Positions 26,161 through 34,154 of a stretch of 38,695 bases of DNA are shown here, one piece after another. The stretch's first letter is position 1, and every line of letters starts with the position of its first letter. Origin of the DNA: Chloroflexota bacterium. Lineage in GTDB: Bacteria; Chloroflexota; Anaerolineae; J036; Brachytrichaceae. The DNA lies in contig JAJYKL010000037.1 of assembly GCA_021788625.1 (NCBI GenBank), forward strand, positions 1 to 38,695, read 5' to 3'. Both the position numbers and the translations under genes were made by a program. The notes beneath the pieces are model-generated. The model did not search any database. It had not been told where the DNA came from and saw nothing but the letters and a program-made list of their open reading frames with translations.

Positions 26161-27627
26161 ATGAATACAACTGGATCATCACGCCGGTCGCCCATTGTGC
26201 CCATCATTCTTGCTGTAATCGTCATTGGGTTGGCCGCATATGGGGGCTGGCAGTATCTGCACCCGGTGCAAGCCGCCGACGCCCTGACTGCCTCAGGCAC
26301 CATTGAATCGACCATAGTGACACTCTCAGCGCAATTAAGCGGTCGCGTCACGGATGTGGCGGTTGCCGAAGGGCAGCCAGTGCAAGCCGGACAGGTGCTG
26401 GTCAAACTGGACGACGCCAGCCTGCAAAGCCAACTACGCCAGGCACAGGCCAACCTGCAGGCTACGCAGGCTAACTATAGCTTGATCAAAGCAGGACCGA
26501 CTGTCGAGCAGGTGCGCCAGGCGCAGGCCGCGGTCGATGCCGCGCAGGCCAATTACACCCTGCTCAAAGCCGGCCCGACGCAGGAGCAACTGAAGCAGGC
26601 TCAGGCTGCCGTGGTGTCTGCACGTGCCAGCTATAGCCGCACCGTGAGCAGCGCCCCGCAAGCCAACATTGCTGCGGCCCAGGCAGCGCTGAACGCCGCT
26701 ACACAGGCTTACGACAAGGTGAAAGCTGGCCCACAGCAGACGGACATTGCCGCCGCAGAGGCCGCCTTCAACAACGCGCAAGCGGCATTGCAACAGGCAC
26801 AATTCGGCTACGACATGGCAGACAAGCGCAATCCGGCCGGCATCGATGCCAGCCCGCAGGCGCTGGCTCTGCAGCAGGCTACCAATAACTTCGATGCGGC
26901 CAAGGCCGCCTATGATAAGGTGGCCCAACAACCCGATAACGCCATTCTTTCAGCCGCCTATCAGCAGGTGCAGGGCGCACGCGCCGCACTGGACACCGCC
27001 CTGAACCCGGCGCGCAGCTTCGACGTTGTGCAGGCCCAGGCCCAGGTGGAGCAGGCGCAGGCCGCCCTGGACACGCTGAAAGCCGGTGCCCGCCCGGAGC
27101 AATTGGACGCGGCCAAAGCCCAGGTGGAGCAGGCGCAGGCCGCCCTGGATGCACTAAAGGCAGGGGCGCGCCCACAGCAACTCAGTGCTGCCAAGGCTCA
27201 GGTGGACGCCGCGCAAGCTGCCGTGACTAGTGTCCAGACGCTCCTGGGCGAGACGCAAATCACCACGCCCATCAGCGGGGTCGTCATGGTGCGCAGCATC
27301 GAGCCAGGCGAAATCGCATTGCCCGGTGCCCCTCTATACCAGATCGGCCACCTGGACGAACTCGAGATCACCGTCTACCTGCCCGAGGAGAAGTTCGCCC
27401 TCGTCAAACCCGGCGACACAGCCAGCGTCCATGTGGATGCTTACCCCAACCGCACTTTCACGGCGACGGTGTTGCGTATCGCTGACCAGGCAGAGTTCAC
27501 ACCACGCAACGTCGAGACGGTGCAGGGCCGCAAAGACACCGTTTTCGCCATACGCCTGAGTATTCAAAACGCAGACCTGTCGCTGAAACCGGGCATGCCT
27601 GCCGATGTGACATTTAACCTGAACTAA
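26161..27627 (+). CDS. HlyD-family exporter adaptor (YbhG-like) with long coiled coil
   Basis: A 488-residue membrane-anchored adaptor. A single TM anchor (VPIILAVIVIGLAAYGG) is followed by the first lipoyl half (LSGRVTDVAVAEGQPVQAG), a very long coiled-coil hairpin from about residue 90 to 355, the second lipoyl half (TTPISGVVMVRSIEPGEIAL) and a beta-barrel with YLPEEKFALVKPGDTASVHV. The hairpin is built of 26-residue units of the type AQAAVDAAQANYTLLKAGPT. Two consecutive units are almost identical at DNA level. It would join the permease to the cell surface or an outer layer. Gene order (permease, adaptor, ATPases) supports one exporter. Confidence 0.93.
   Translation: MNTTGSSRRSPIVPIILAVIVIGLAAYGGWQYLHPVQAADALTASGTIESTIVTLSAQLSGRVTDVAVAEGQPVQAGQVLVKLDDASLQSQLRQAQANLQATQANYSLIKAGPTVEQVRQAQAAVDAAQANYTLLKAGPTQEQLKQAQAAVVSARASYSRTVSSAPQANIAAAQAALNAATQAYDKVKAGPQQTDIAAAEAAFNNAQAALQQAQFGYDMADKRNPAGIDASPQALALQQATNNFDAAKAAYDKVAQQPDNAILSAAYQQVQGARAALDTALNPARSFDVVQAQAQVEQAQAALDTLKAGARPEQLDAAKAQVEQAQAALDALKAGARPQQLSAAKAQVDAAQAAVTSVQTLLGETQITTPISGVVMVRSIEPGEIALPGAPLYQIGHLDELEITVYLPEEKFALVKPGDTASVHVDAYPNRTFTATVLRIADQAEFTPRNVETVQGRKDTVFAIRLSIQNADLSLKPGMPADVTFNLN
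27040..27195 (+). repeat. 78-bp tandem repeat inside the adaptor coiled coil
   Basis: Units begin at 27040 and 27118. The first 32 bases of each are identical (start GCCCAGGTGGAGCAGGCGCA). The unit encodes 26 residues of the coiled coil, starting AQVEQAQAALD. A third, diverged unit follows (AQVDAAQAAV). This is recent internal duplication that lengthens the hairpin by whole units. Confidence 0.9.
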
Positions 27628-27639
27628 GGTCCACACGTC

Positions 27640-28563
27640 ATGTCGAACGATTTGCTGCTGGAAACAGAAGACCTGGTCAAGGTCTTTGGCACGTTTCGTG
27701 CGCTGGATGGTCTGAACCTGCAGGTACACGCCGGTGAGATGGTCGGCCTGGTAGGGCCGGACGGAGCCGGCAAGACCACCACGATGCGGCTGTTATGCGG
27801 CGTGCTGGAGCCAACCAGCGGCCACATCCGCGTGGCGGGGTTCGATGTGCCCCGGCAGGTGGAACGCGCCCGCGAGCACATTGGCTATCTGGCGCAGCGC
27901 TTTGCCCTGTACGGTGACCTGACCATCAACGAGAACCTGGAGTTCTTTGGCAAGGTGTTCGGCATCCCCGACGCAGAGCGCAAAGCGCGCTCACAGGAGC
28001 TGCTGAACTTCGCCGGACTGCAAAAGTTTGCCAATCGCAGGGCCATCGCGTTATCTGGTGGCATGCAGAAGAAGCTTGGTCTGGCCACGGCCCTGGTGCA
28101 CCGGCCTGATGTGTTATTGCTGGATGAACCGACGGGCGGTGTGGATCCGGTAGCCCGCCAGGAGTTTTGGCACCTGCTGGTCGGCCTGCTGCGCGGCGGG
28201 TCGGCTGTGCTGGTGAGTACGCCCTATATGGACGAGGCCATGCGCTTCAACCGTGTCATCTTCATGAACAAGGGGCGTGTCCTGACGGAGGGCACGCCGC
28301 GGGAACTGATGAGCCGCTTGGACGGCCGCATCCTGGAACTGGCTGCCGAACCGCAGATGGCGGCCCATCCCATCGCAGCGGCCGACCCCGACGTACAGGA
28401 CGTGCACGCCTTCGGCGACCGGCTGCACCTGCGCGTGCGCGAGGCGGCGGGTCCTCTCGCGCGATTACCCGGAGCTGTCGCGGCGGCTGGGCTTCACCTG
28501 ACACACCTCCATCCTGTCGCGCCCACGCTGGAGGATGTCTTCATGTACCTCCTGGAGCAGTGA
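27640..28563 (+). CDS. ABC exporter ATPase with substituted H-loop (first half of a YbhF-like pair)
   Basis: A 307-residue ATP-binding subunit. Walker A is GPDGAGKTTTM (Asp in place of the usual Asn), Q-loop YLAQRFALYGDL, signature LSGGMQKKLG, Walker B VLLLDEPTGG with D-loop VDPVAR. The switch His that follows Walker B is replaced: VSTPYMDEA, where the usual sequence is THYMDEA. A small C-terminal domain (residues ~225-307) follows, ending in TLEDVFMYLLEQ. Matching changes occur in the N-terminal half of E. coli YbhF, as I recall it. It likely pairs with the next ATPase to form one degenerate and one consensus site. Its stop is four bases before the next ATG. Confidence 0.95.
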   Translation: MSNDLLLETEDLVKVFGTFRALDGLNLQVHAGEMVGLVGPDGAGKTTTMRLLCGVLEPTSGHIRVAGFDVPRQVERAREHIGYLAQRFALYGDLTINENLEFFGKVFGIPDAERKARSQELLNFAGLQKFANRRAIALSGGMQKKLGLATALVHRPDVLLLDEPTGGVDPVARQEFWHLLVGLLRGGSAVLVSTPYMDEAMRFNRVIFMNKGRVLTEGTPRELMSRLDGRILELAAEPQMAAHPIAAADPDVQDVHAFGDRLHLRVREAAGPLARLPGAVAAAGLHLTHLHPVAPTLEDVFMYLLEQ

Positions 28564-28567
28564 TGCC

Positions 28568-29533
28568 ATGACGATAGAACGTCTCCCTGAGTCCTCTTCG
28601 GAGGCCATCATCAGTGTGCGTGGGCTGACTAAACGCTTCGGCACCTTCACCGCCGTTAACGACGTGTCCTTCGATGTCTACCCTGGCGAGGTGGTGGGAT
28701 ATCTGGGGCCGAACGGGAGCGGCAAGACCACTACCATCCGTATGCTGTGCGGGCTGCTGCATCCCAGCGCAGGCACGGCCAAAGTGGTGGGCCGAGACAT
28801 CGTACATGAGGCCGAATTCATCAAACGCCAGATTGGTTATATGTCGCAGAAATTTGCTCTGTACGACGACCTGACCGTGATGGAGAACCTGCGGTTTTAC
28901 TCGGGCGTATATGAGGTGCCGCGTGAGGTGGAGCAGCAGCGCTTGCAGGACGTGCTGCACATGGCCGGACTGGAGAACCACACCGGCGCCTTCACGCGCG
29001 ACCTGTCGGGCGGCTGGCGCCAGCGCCTGGCCCTCGGCTGCGCGTTGTTACACCAGCCCCGGCTGCTCTTCCTCGACGAACCGACCAGCGGCGTCGACCC
29101 GGTGGCGCGACGCGAGTTTTGGGACCTGATCTACCAGTTGGCTCACCGTGGAACGACGATCTTCGTCACCACGCACTACATGGACGAAGCCGAACATTGC
29201 GGCCGCGTGGGCTTCATGCGCAATGGGACACTCATGGCTTTTGATGCTCCACGCGCATTGAAGAGCCGGTTCCTGCACGGGGCGGCCTGGTCCATTGACG
29301 CCACGCCGCTGCTGGAGGCCGTGGACCAGTTGAGCAAGTTGCAAGGCATCGCCCAGGCGCGTCTGCATGGCGACCGCGCCCAGGTGATCGTCGCATCCGG
29401 CGAAAACAACACGGTCGAGTGGACGCCACAAACACTGGCCAGTAACCTGCGCGCCAGCAACATCGCGGTCAACAGCATCGAGCCTGCCGAGCCAACGCTG
29501 GAGGATGTGTTCACACTGCTGGCTCATGAATAG
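28568..29533 (+). CDS. ABC exporter ATPase, canonical site (second half of a YbhF-like pair)
   Basis: A 321-residue ATP-binding subunit. Walker A GPNGSGKTTTI, Q-loop YMSQKFALYDDL, signature LSGGWRQRLA, Walker B LLFLDEPTSG, D-loop VDPVAR and H-loop TTHYMDEAEH are all intact. The C-terminal domain ends TLEDVFTLLAHE, matching the first ATPase. It starts four bases after its stop, so translation is probably coupled. The frame stays open 11 codons further upstream, overlapping the previous gene, but the ATG at 28568 fits the family start. Together with the previous gene it corresponds to YbhF split in two. Confidence 0.95.
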   Translation: MTIERLPESSSEAIISVRGLTKRFGTFTAVNDVSFDVYPGEVVGYLGPNGSGKTTTIRMLCGLLHPSAGTAKVVGRDIVHEAEFIKRQIGYMSQKFALYDDLTVMENLRFYSGVYEVPREVEQQRLQDVLHMAGLENHTGAFTRDLSGGWRQRLALGCALLHQPRLLFLDEPTSGVDPVARREFWDLIYQLAHRGTTIFVTTHYMDEAEHCGRVGFMRNGTLMAFDAPRALKSRFLHGAAWSIDATPLLEAVDQLSKLQGIAQARLHGDRAQVIVASGENNTVEWTPQTLASNLRASNIAVNSIEPAEPTLEDVFTLLAHE

Positions 29534-29864
29534 CGACCCGCGACAGGAATGAGCTGGCATCCGGCGAACGACGATCGATAAACGCTGAAAAGGTCAGGAA
29601 GCCCAGGCGCGCAGAGCCGGGCAACCTGCGCGGGCCATGTGCCATGTCTCGTCAGCGCTGAGAATCACAGAAAAGCCTCCCTTACAGGCTCTGATCGAAG
29701 CCGTAACGCCACACCTCACCAACCCCATCTCCCCGACCCCTGCTCTTACGTTTTGTGGGATGCCTGCCCGATGCGTTAAGATAATCTTCTTGATTCAGTG
29801 GGAACGGATTGGGGGTAGGGGTTAAGGATGAGCCTGTTATGGATATGAAAGGGGGTTGGGAATC
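29534..29864. other. 331-base intergenic region with a degenerate inverted repeat
   Basis: No gene seen. An AC-rich block (29711-29740, with AACCCCATCTCCCCGACCCC) and a GT-rich block (29807-29828, with GATTGGGGGTAGGGGTTAAG) are imperfect inverted copies around a ~65-base AT-richer centre. This resembles the dispersed 'CTCACCCC...GGGGTGAG' elements known from many bacterial intergenic regions, but is degenerate. A 5-bp hairpin (AGCCT/AGGCT, near 29674-29690) may terminate the exporter operon. Confidence 0.4.
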
Positions 29865-31031
29865 ATGAACACGCAGCGACAACCAGACTACGTTAAAGGA
29901 TTGCAGCATGCCTGGCGGCGTGAGATGGCCAGCGTGCGCATCTATCAGGCGCTGGCGGCCCGGGAGAAGAATGCGTCACGCCGCAAGGTGTTGTTGGAGC
30001 TGGCCGACACCGAGGTCCATCACGCGGAACGCTGGGCGGCACGCCTGAAGGAGTTGGGCGCGCCGCTGCCCGCTACGGGCGACACCTTGCGCGACCGGGT
30101 ATGGCGTTGGCTGCTGGTTCAGACGGGCACCGAAAATGCACTCAAGCAGGTCGAGATCGCCGAGGATGACGATACGGAAATGTACGAGACACTGGCGCAG
30201 AAAGCTCCCACCGATGCGGACCGCCAGGCGATTACCGCCGTACAGCACGACGAGGAAGGCCACAGCCGCCTGGCACACTCCGTCACAACGTCCACCTCTC
30301 CTGCCCCCAGCCTGCAGGTGCAACTGGACACCATCTTGCACCGCGAGAGCTGGCATCGTCATGGAGGCGGCTGGCTGGGTCAGGCGATCTATGGTGCGAA
30401 CGACGGACTGGGCAGCGTATTCGGAATTGTCTCGGGCGTAGCCGGAGCCACCGCAGGAGGTCCGGCCGTGCTCATCGCCGGACTGGCAGGGATGCTGGCT
30501 TCGGCGCTGTCGATGGGCTCCGGAGCCTACCTGGCCACCAAAGCGGAGCGCGAGATCCAGGAGGCAGAGATAGCCCGCGAGCGTAAAGAGCTGGAGATTC
30601 ATCCGGAGGAGGAGCAGCAGGAGCTGGCGCTGTTCTATCAGTTAAAAGGTGTGCCGGAGGACGAGGCCACCGTACTGGCCGAACGCCTGATCGGCCAGCC
30701 TGAGCACGCTCTGAAGACACTGGCCAGCGAAGAGTTGGGGCTATCGGAGCAATCTTACCCGAACCCGTGGAGCAGTGCTGTATCAGCCAGCCTGTCCACG
30801 GCAGCAGGTGCATTCATCCCCATCATTCCATTTTTTTTCACCAGCGGCTATCCGGCCATCATCGCTTCGTTCATCATCAGCACGGTGGCGCACTTTCTGA
30901 TTGGCGCGGCCAAGACCATTGTTACCGGCCTCAGCCCCTGGCACAGTGGTGCGGAGATGATGGTAGTCGGTCTGGGTGAGGCGCTGGTCACTTACAGTCT
31001 GGGGTCAGTTTTCGGGCCGGTGGTGAAATGA
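29865..31031 (+). CDS. Ferritin-like domain fused to VIT1/CCC1 transporter (MbfA-type)
   Basis: A 388-residue iron (or manganese) transporter. The N-terminal ~145 residues form a rubrerythrin/ferritin-like bundle with metal-ligand pattern WRREMASVRIYQ, LADTEVHHAERW, EIAEDDDTEMYETL and VQHDEEGHSRL (E, ExxH, E, ExxH). The C-terminal VIT1 part starts with AIYGANDGLGSVFGIVSGVA and has about five TM segments, a soluble ExxxE-rich metal-binding loop (EREIQEAEIARERKELEIHP) and GAFIPIIPFFFTSG. MbfA homologues export iron and protect against oxidative stress in rhizobia. An in-frame TTG at 29856 is possible, but the ATG at 29865 is preferred. No Fur or Irr box was noticed. Confidence 0.93.
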   Translation: MNTQRQPDYVKGLQHAWRREMASVRIYQALAAREKNASRRKVLLELADTEVHHAERWAARLKELGAPLPATGDTLRDRVWRWLLVQTGTENALKQVEIAEDDDTEMYETLAQKAPTDADRQAITAVQHDEEGHSRLAHSVTTSTSPAPSLQVQLDTILHRESWHRHGGGWLGQAIYGANDGLGSVFGIVSGVAGATAGGPAVLIAGLAGMLASALSMGSGAYLATKAEREIQEAEIARERKELEIHPEEEQQELALFYQLKGVPEDEATVLAERLIGQPEHALKTLASEELGLSEQSYPNPWSSAVSASLSTAAGAFIPIIPFFFTSGYPAIIASFIISTVAHFLIGAAKTIVTGLSPWHSGAEMMVVGLGEALVTYSLGSVFGPVVK

Positions 31032-31210
31032 TGCCGTATGTGCATTACGGGGCTGACGGATCAGGTGCGAGCGCGCCTTAAGCGCGTACAGGTTTTCCAG
31101 GCTGCGAATTCGTTCCCGGATACCTTTTCAGAACCCTCTGCAGGCGGCCTGGGAACACCGGCAAACAGGGTGAGTGCACGCACTGTGCCTCGGGCTAATC
31201 ATGTGGCCTT

Positions 31211-31235
31211 CCGTGCGTCACGGGCCGACGCACGG
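31211..31235. repeat. Perfect 9-bp hairpin in a convergent gap
   Basis: CCGTGCGTC (31211-31219) and GACGCACGG (31227-31235), loop 7. It lies in the 292-base gap between the converging MbfA-type and Asp-box genes and could be a bidirectional terminator. No T-tract. A weaker CGCGC/GCGCG hairpin is at 31072-31086. Confidence 0.5.
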
Positions 31236-31256
31236 TCCGTTCACGATATAGTCAAA

Positions 31257-31309
31257 CCTCCCACAGGGTTCAGCCACGATACGTTGGCGACCACGAACCC
31301 CGCGGGAGG
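31257..31309. repeat. Imperfect 11-bp inverted repeat, copy 1, just after the Asp-box gene
   Basis: Arms CCTCCCACAGG (31257-31267) and CCCGCGGGAGG (31299-31309) are separated by 31 bases and lie 14 bases past the stop codon of the minus-strand gene. The same arms at the same spacing occur at 37041-37093, also right after a minus-strand gene. On the minus strand both mismatches become G-U pairs. Confidence 0.6.
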
Positions 31310-31323
31310 TGTGATCAACCGAA

Positions 31324-33030
31324 CTACGGGGTTACACCAATGAAGGCGTCTTCGCTGGCGCCGCAGCGCACAGTGAAGCAGACGTTAAGGCGCATGTCCG
31401 TCCACAAGGCCGCCACGCCGGTGGACGAGACGGCGATGCCGCTGTAGTCACCCAGGAAGGACGCCGGGTGCGGAAAACCGGCGTTCACGGTCACACCTGA
31501 GAACCACCGGTCTCCCTGGGTGGGGTCGGAGAGCACGGTCGACACCTGCACACGAGAGAACCTGAGCGAACCCGGCTTCGACTCACTGGCTACGCTGTAG
31601 CCGTAGCTGTGATTGGCCGGGTCGTAGGAGCGATCGAAGAAACCGACGCGCAGGCGGCCGGCACCATCGTAAACACCCCAGGGCATGAACTGATCGCCAG
31701 GCAACTTGATGGCCTGCGGGGCGGACCAGGTGACCCCGCCGTCATACGACTGGCTGACGATGACATCCGAGTTCGTCTTCACCGAGTAGGGGTCGGGGTT
31801 GTAAGCAGCCGGCGAGCTGGGCAAGCGACTGTTGCGCATGTCGGACCAGATCACAGCCAGGTGTGCCGCGTTGGTTGGGTCAGCGGTAAGGTTGCCCACC
31901 GACCACGAGCGAAACTGACTGTCCTGGTAGGTTTGACGGCCTTCCGCGTCAGTGGGGTAATCGTACACGCCGTCCACAAGCTGGGCCACCTGGTGGGGTC
32001 CGGCGATGCGTTGGCCGGTGGCTGGATCAACCTGTACCACCAGGTACTGGTCGGCACCGTACGCCAGACTGTTCGGATCATTGTTGTAGTAGTTTTCAAA
32101 GGCGACATAGATGCTGCCGTCTGCAGCCACCACGGGGATGGACCCTTGATCCTGGTTGCAAATGGTCCCACCTTGCGCGCCGATGCAGAACGGAGCCGAG
32201 CCAGAAATCTCGACGCCGGTCGTCCAGGTCTGCCCGCCGTCGTGCGTCACCGCGGCGAAGATGGGTGAGCTGATGTAGCTGCCGCCCCGGCCGTCATTGA
32301 ATTGCGACCAGGTGACGATGGCGTTGCCGTGACCCCAGGCGACCATAAAGGGCTTGTCGTTGAAGATGCCGGGGCTGGTGAAGGTGCCCGTACCGTGCGC
32401 TACCCGCACCGGAGTCGACCAGGTCTTGCCTCCGTCGGTGGAGTGCGCCACCAGGATGTCCGGTGTGTTGCCGCCAGGACCAGCCTGCGAAAAGACGAAA
32501 CCCAGGGTGGACAGGTAGGCGGTGCCGTCGGCGTCGAAACTCACCGCCGGGTCGCCGGTGGCGACGTAACCGTTGTAGTTGATCGGATAGGTGGTCCACG
32601 TCTGACCTCCGTCGAAGGTGACGTGCGCGCGCGAGTAGATTGTCTCGTTGATGTGGCCACCCGAGGAGAGGAATAGTTGGTAATCGTTGGCGCTGCCAAT
32701 CCGATTAAGAGGGTCGGTCGGGTTGATGGCGATGGTCGTTTCGTTGTGCGGTGCAACGCCCTCGCAGTCGGTGTTGGCGTTTGCCGCGGACGAGGTGACG
32801 GTGTAGCAGATCGGGCCGGCCGGATTTTTGTAGTTCGCCTCGGAGAGCGCGCCGTCGCCGTTGTCAAGTACAGCCTGCACGAAATAGGACTTCTGCCGGC
32901 TGAACGGCTGCCCCGGAGAGCCCTGCCCCGCCGCGGGAACGGCAGAAGCCAAGGCACCAGATAACGAGAGAATCAGAGCACCAAGCATTAACAATATGGG
33001 ACGGGTAAAAACGCACACACGACGATTCAC
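31324..33030 (-). CDS. Secreted Asp-box (BNR) beta-propeller protein, sialidase-like fold
   Basis: A 568-residue secreted protein. The signal peptide is FTRPILLMLGALILSLSGAL, with likely cleavage after ASA or AAG. Four Asp-box repeats are clear: FDGGQTWTTYP, STDGGKTWSTPV, THDGGQTWTTGV and SYDGGVTWSAPQ. These mark a beta-propeller like sialidases, but I do not see an FRIP motif or the arginine triad, so enzymatic activity is unproven. It may bind or cleave glycans. The start is GTG at 33030 with a perfect AAGGAGGT six bases before. The frame continues upstream to an ATG at 33087, but that would put 19 residues before the signal peptide. Confidence 0.85.
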   Translation of the reverse strand: MNRRVCVFTRPILLMLGALILSLSGALASAVPAAGQGSPGQPFSRQKSYFVQAVLDNGDGALSEANYKNPAGPICYTVTSSAANANTDCEGVAPHNETTIAINPTDPLNRIGSANDYQLFLSSGGHINETIYSRAHVTFDGGQTWTTYPINYNGYVATGDPAVSFDADGTAYLSTLGFVFSQAGPGGNTPDILVAHSTDGGKTWSTPVRVAHGTGTFTSPGIFNDKPFMVAWGHGNAIVTWSQFNDGRGGSYISSPIFAAVTHDGGQTWTTGVEISGSAPFCIGAQGGTICNQDQGSIPVVAADGSIYVAFENYYNNDPNSLAYGADQYLVVQVDPATGQRIAGPHQVAQLVDGVYDYPTDAEGRQTYQDSQFRSWSVGNLTADPTNAAHLAVIWSDMRNSRLPSSPAAYNPDPYSVKTNSDVIVSQSYDGGVTWSAPQAIKLPGDQFMPWGVYDGAGRLRVGFFDRSYDPANHSYGYSVASESKPGSLRFSRVQVSTVLSDPTQGDRWFSGVTVNAGFPHPASFLGDYSGIAVSSTGVAALWTDMRLNVCFTVRCGASEDAFIGVTP

Positions 33031-33126
33031 GGAATACCTCCTTCCAGACAAAAGCTGACGACTGCCCGTTTTGTAAGCTGTCGGCACAGGGGTTGCTTAG
33101 GGAAAGGATGGAGCCTTTGAACAGGA

Positions 33127-33162
33127 GCGACGAGCGAACTGGCGTTTTCGTCACCGTGCCGC
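33127..33162. repeat. 36-nt upstream segment, copy A
   Basis: 33 of 36 bases match 36333-36368 (core GCGAACTGGCGTTTTCGT, then CCGTGCCGC). It lies about 90 bases upstream of the broken effector-binding gene. A TATATCATCC 20 bases downstream matches TATAACATCC in copy B and may be the conserved -10. Confidence 0.85.
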
Positions 33163-33254
33163 ATTTCTCTTGAAGCGGCAGTATATCATCCCTTAAGCCA
33201 TAGACCATAGGCCATGCCCCGATTCACATTTACCCTTGCAGGACGTTATTGGCC

Positions 33255-33565
33255 ATGCTGACGATCCGTGAGCCGCGCATCATCGAGCGGGAACCGTATT
33301 TCGTGTTCGGGTCCTATTGCACCTTCCAGGGTGATGACGAAGGACCTGGTTGGACCGGCGCAGAACAGGAGTTCAACCGCCGGTGGGGTGAGGTCACCCA
33401 CATCAAAGGCGACCTGACCCTTGCTTCATGTACCGGCCGCACAAGGATCGTCCCGAGGTACCGTATGACGTGCACGCCTGCTTCGCCGCAAATGAGACCC
33501 ATGCCCGAAGACCGCTCCACTGCGAGTACGTCTACATGCAGCTTGAGAAAGGCGCGCCGGGCTGA
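33255..33565 (+). pseudogene. Effector-binding (GyrI/AraC-type) protein, broken copy
   Basis: Paralogue of the intact gene at 36446-36955. The first ~54 codons match closely (EPRIIEREPYFVFGSYCTF, DEGPGWTGAEQEFNRRWGEV). Then one base is lost near 33421 (CTCGGCTTC in the intact copy, CTTGCTTC here), shifting the frame. In the shifted frame the sequence continues FMYRPHKDRPEVPYDVHACF and then jumps straight to AANETHARRP, EYVYMQLEKGAPG and a stop at 33565. Sixty-six codons are missing between two 10-base direct repeats of the intact gene (GCCTGCTTCG). So this copy has a frameshift and a repeat-mediated deletion. No function expected. Confidence 0.85.
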
Positions 33566-33608
33566 GCGAGTCGAGGAGACGCCGACATCCTTCTCCATGG
33601 AGCATTGC

Positions 33609-34093
33609 ATGGAATATCTTCTACAGAGCGACGCACTCACCGGCTACAGGGTGAAGGTCATGCACCGGGGACCCTTCCCGGTGCTGCGGTACTGGCACGA
33701 CGCGATGGCCGACAGGAGGCTGGTGAAGTTGATCGCCGCCTCCACGGTGCGCCCCTTGATGTGGGGGCTGGGATCGTGGATTCCGGAGTGCCGGCTGCTC
33801 GGGCAGCGCACCATTATCTGAGTCAAGGAGACTCGCTACACAGACTTCGCCAGTCTGGCGAAGGAGTACGCGTTATTCATGAAGCAGATCGGCGCATCGG
33901 ACTGGATGTGCTTCGAATTGACGCAGCGCCAGGTCGACGAGCCGGGTTGGCGGGGCAGCGCCTACCCCATCACTCGGAACTGAGGTACGCGTTCCACACG
34001 GGCAACTTCGACGTGAGCCTGCACTTCGACGCCTACCCGCCCGACCCCGAGTGCAACCTTGCGATGGAGTTCAAGATCACAGTTACGCGGTGA
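33609..34093 (+). pseudogene. Broken small gene, possibly another ligand-binding domain protein
   Basis: A coherent protein can be read only with repairs. It starts MEYLLQSDALTGYRVKVMHR at 33609, meets an in-frame TGA at 33819, continues in the same frame as VKETRYTDFASLAKEYALFM, then WMCFELTQRQVDEPGWRG, and near 33975 must shift frame to ELRYAFHTGNFDVSLHFDAY, ending FKITVTR with a stop at 34093. It has one nonsense and one frameshift. The pattern of small beta strands and its place right after the broken effector-binding copy hint at a related domain, but I cannot assign a family. It converges on the eCIS-type kinase gene. Confidence 0.55.
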
Positions 34094-34154
34094 CGAAGGC
34101 GCAGGAGCTGCTGCGGGTGCGTCTGCCGCCCCGTGTCAATCACGCCCGTGCCAA

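Noticed and set aside
27040..27195. CRISPR-like repeats
   Set aside because: The units are adjacent, in frame and coding, without spacers. They belong to the adaptor coiled coil.
31324..33030. Naming the Asp-box protein an exo-alpha-sialidase
   Set aside because: Asp-boxes give the fold only. FRIP and the arginine triad are not visible.
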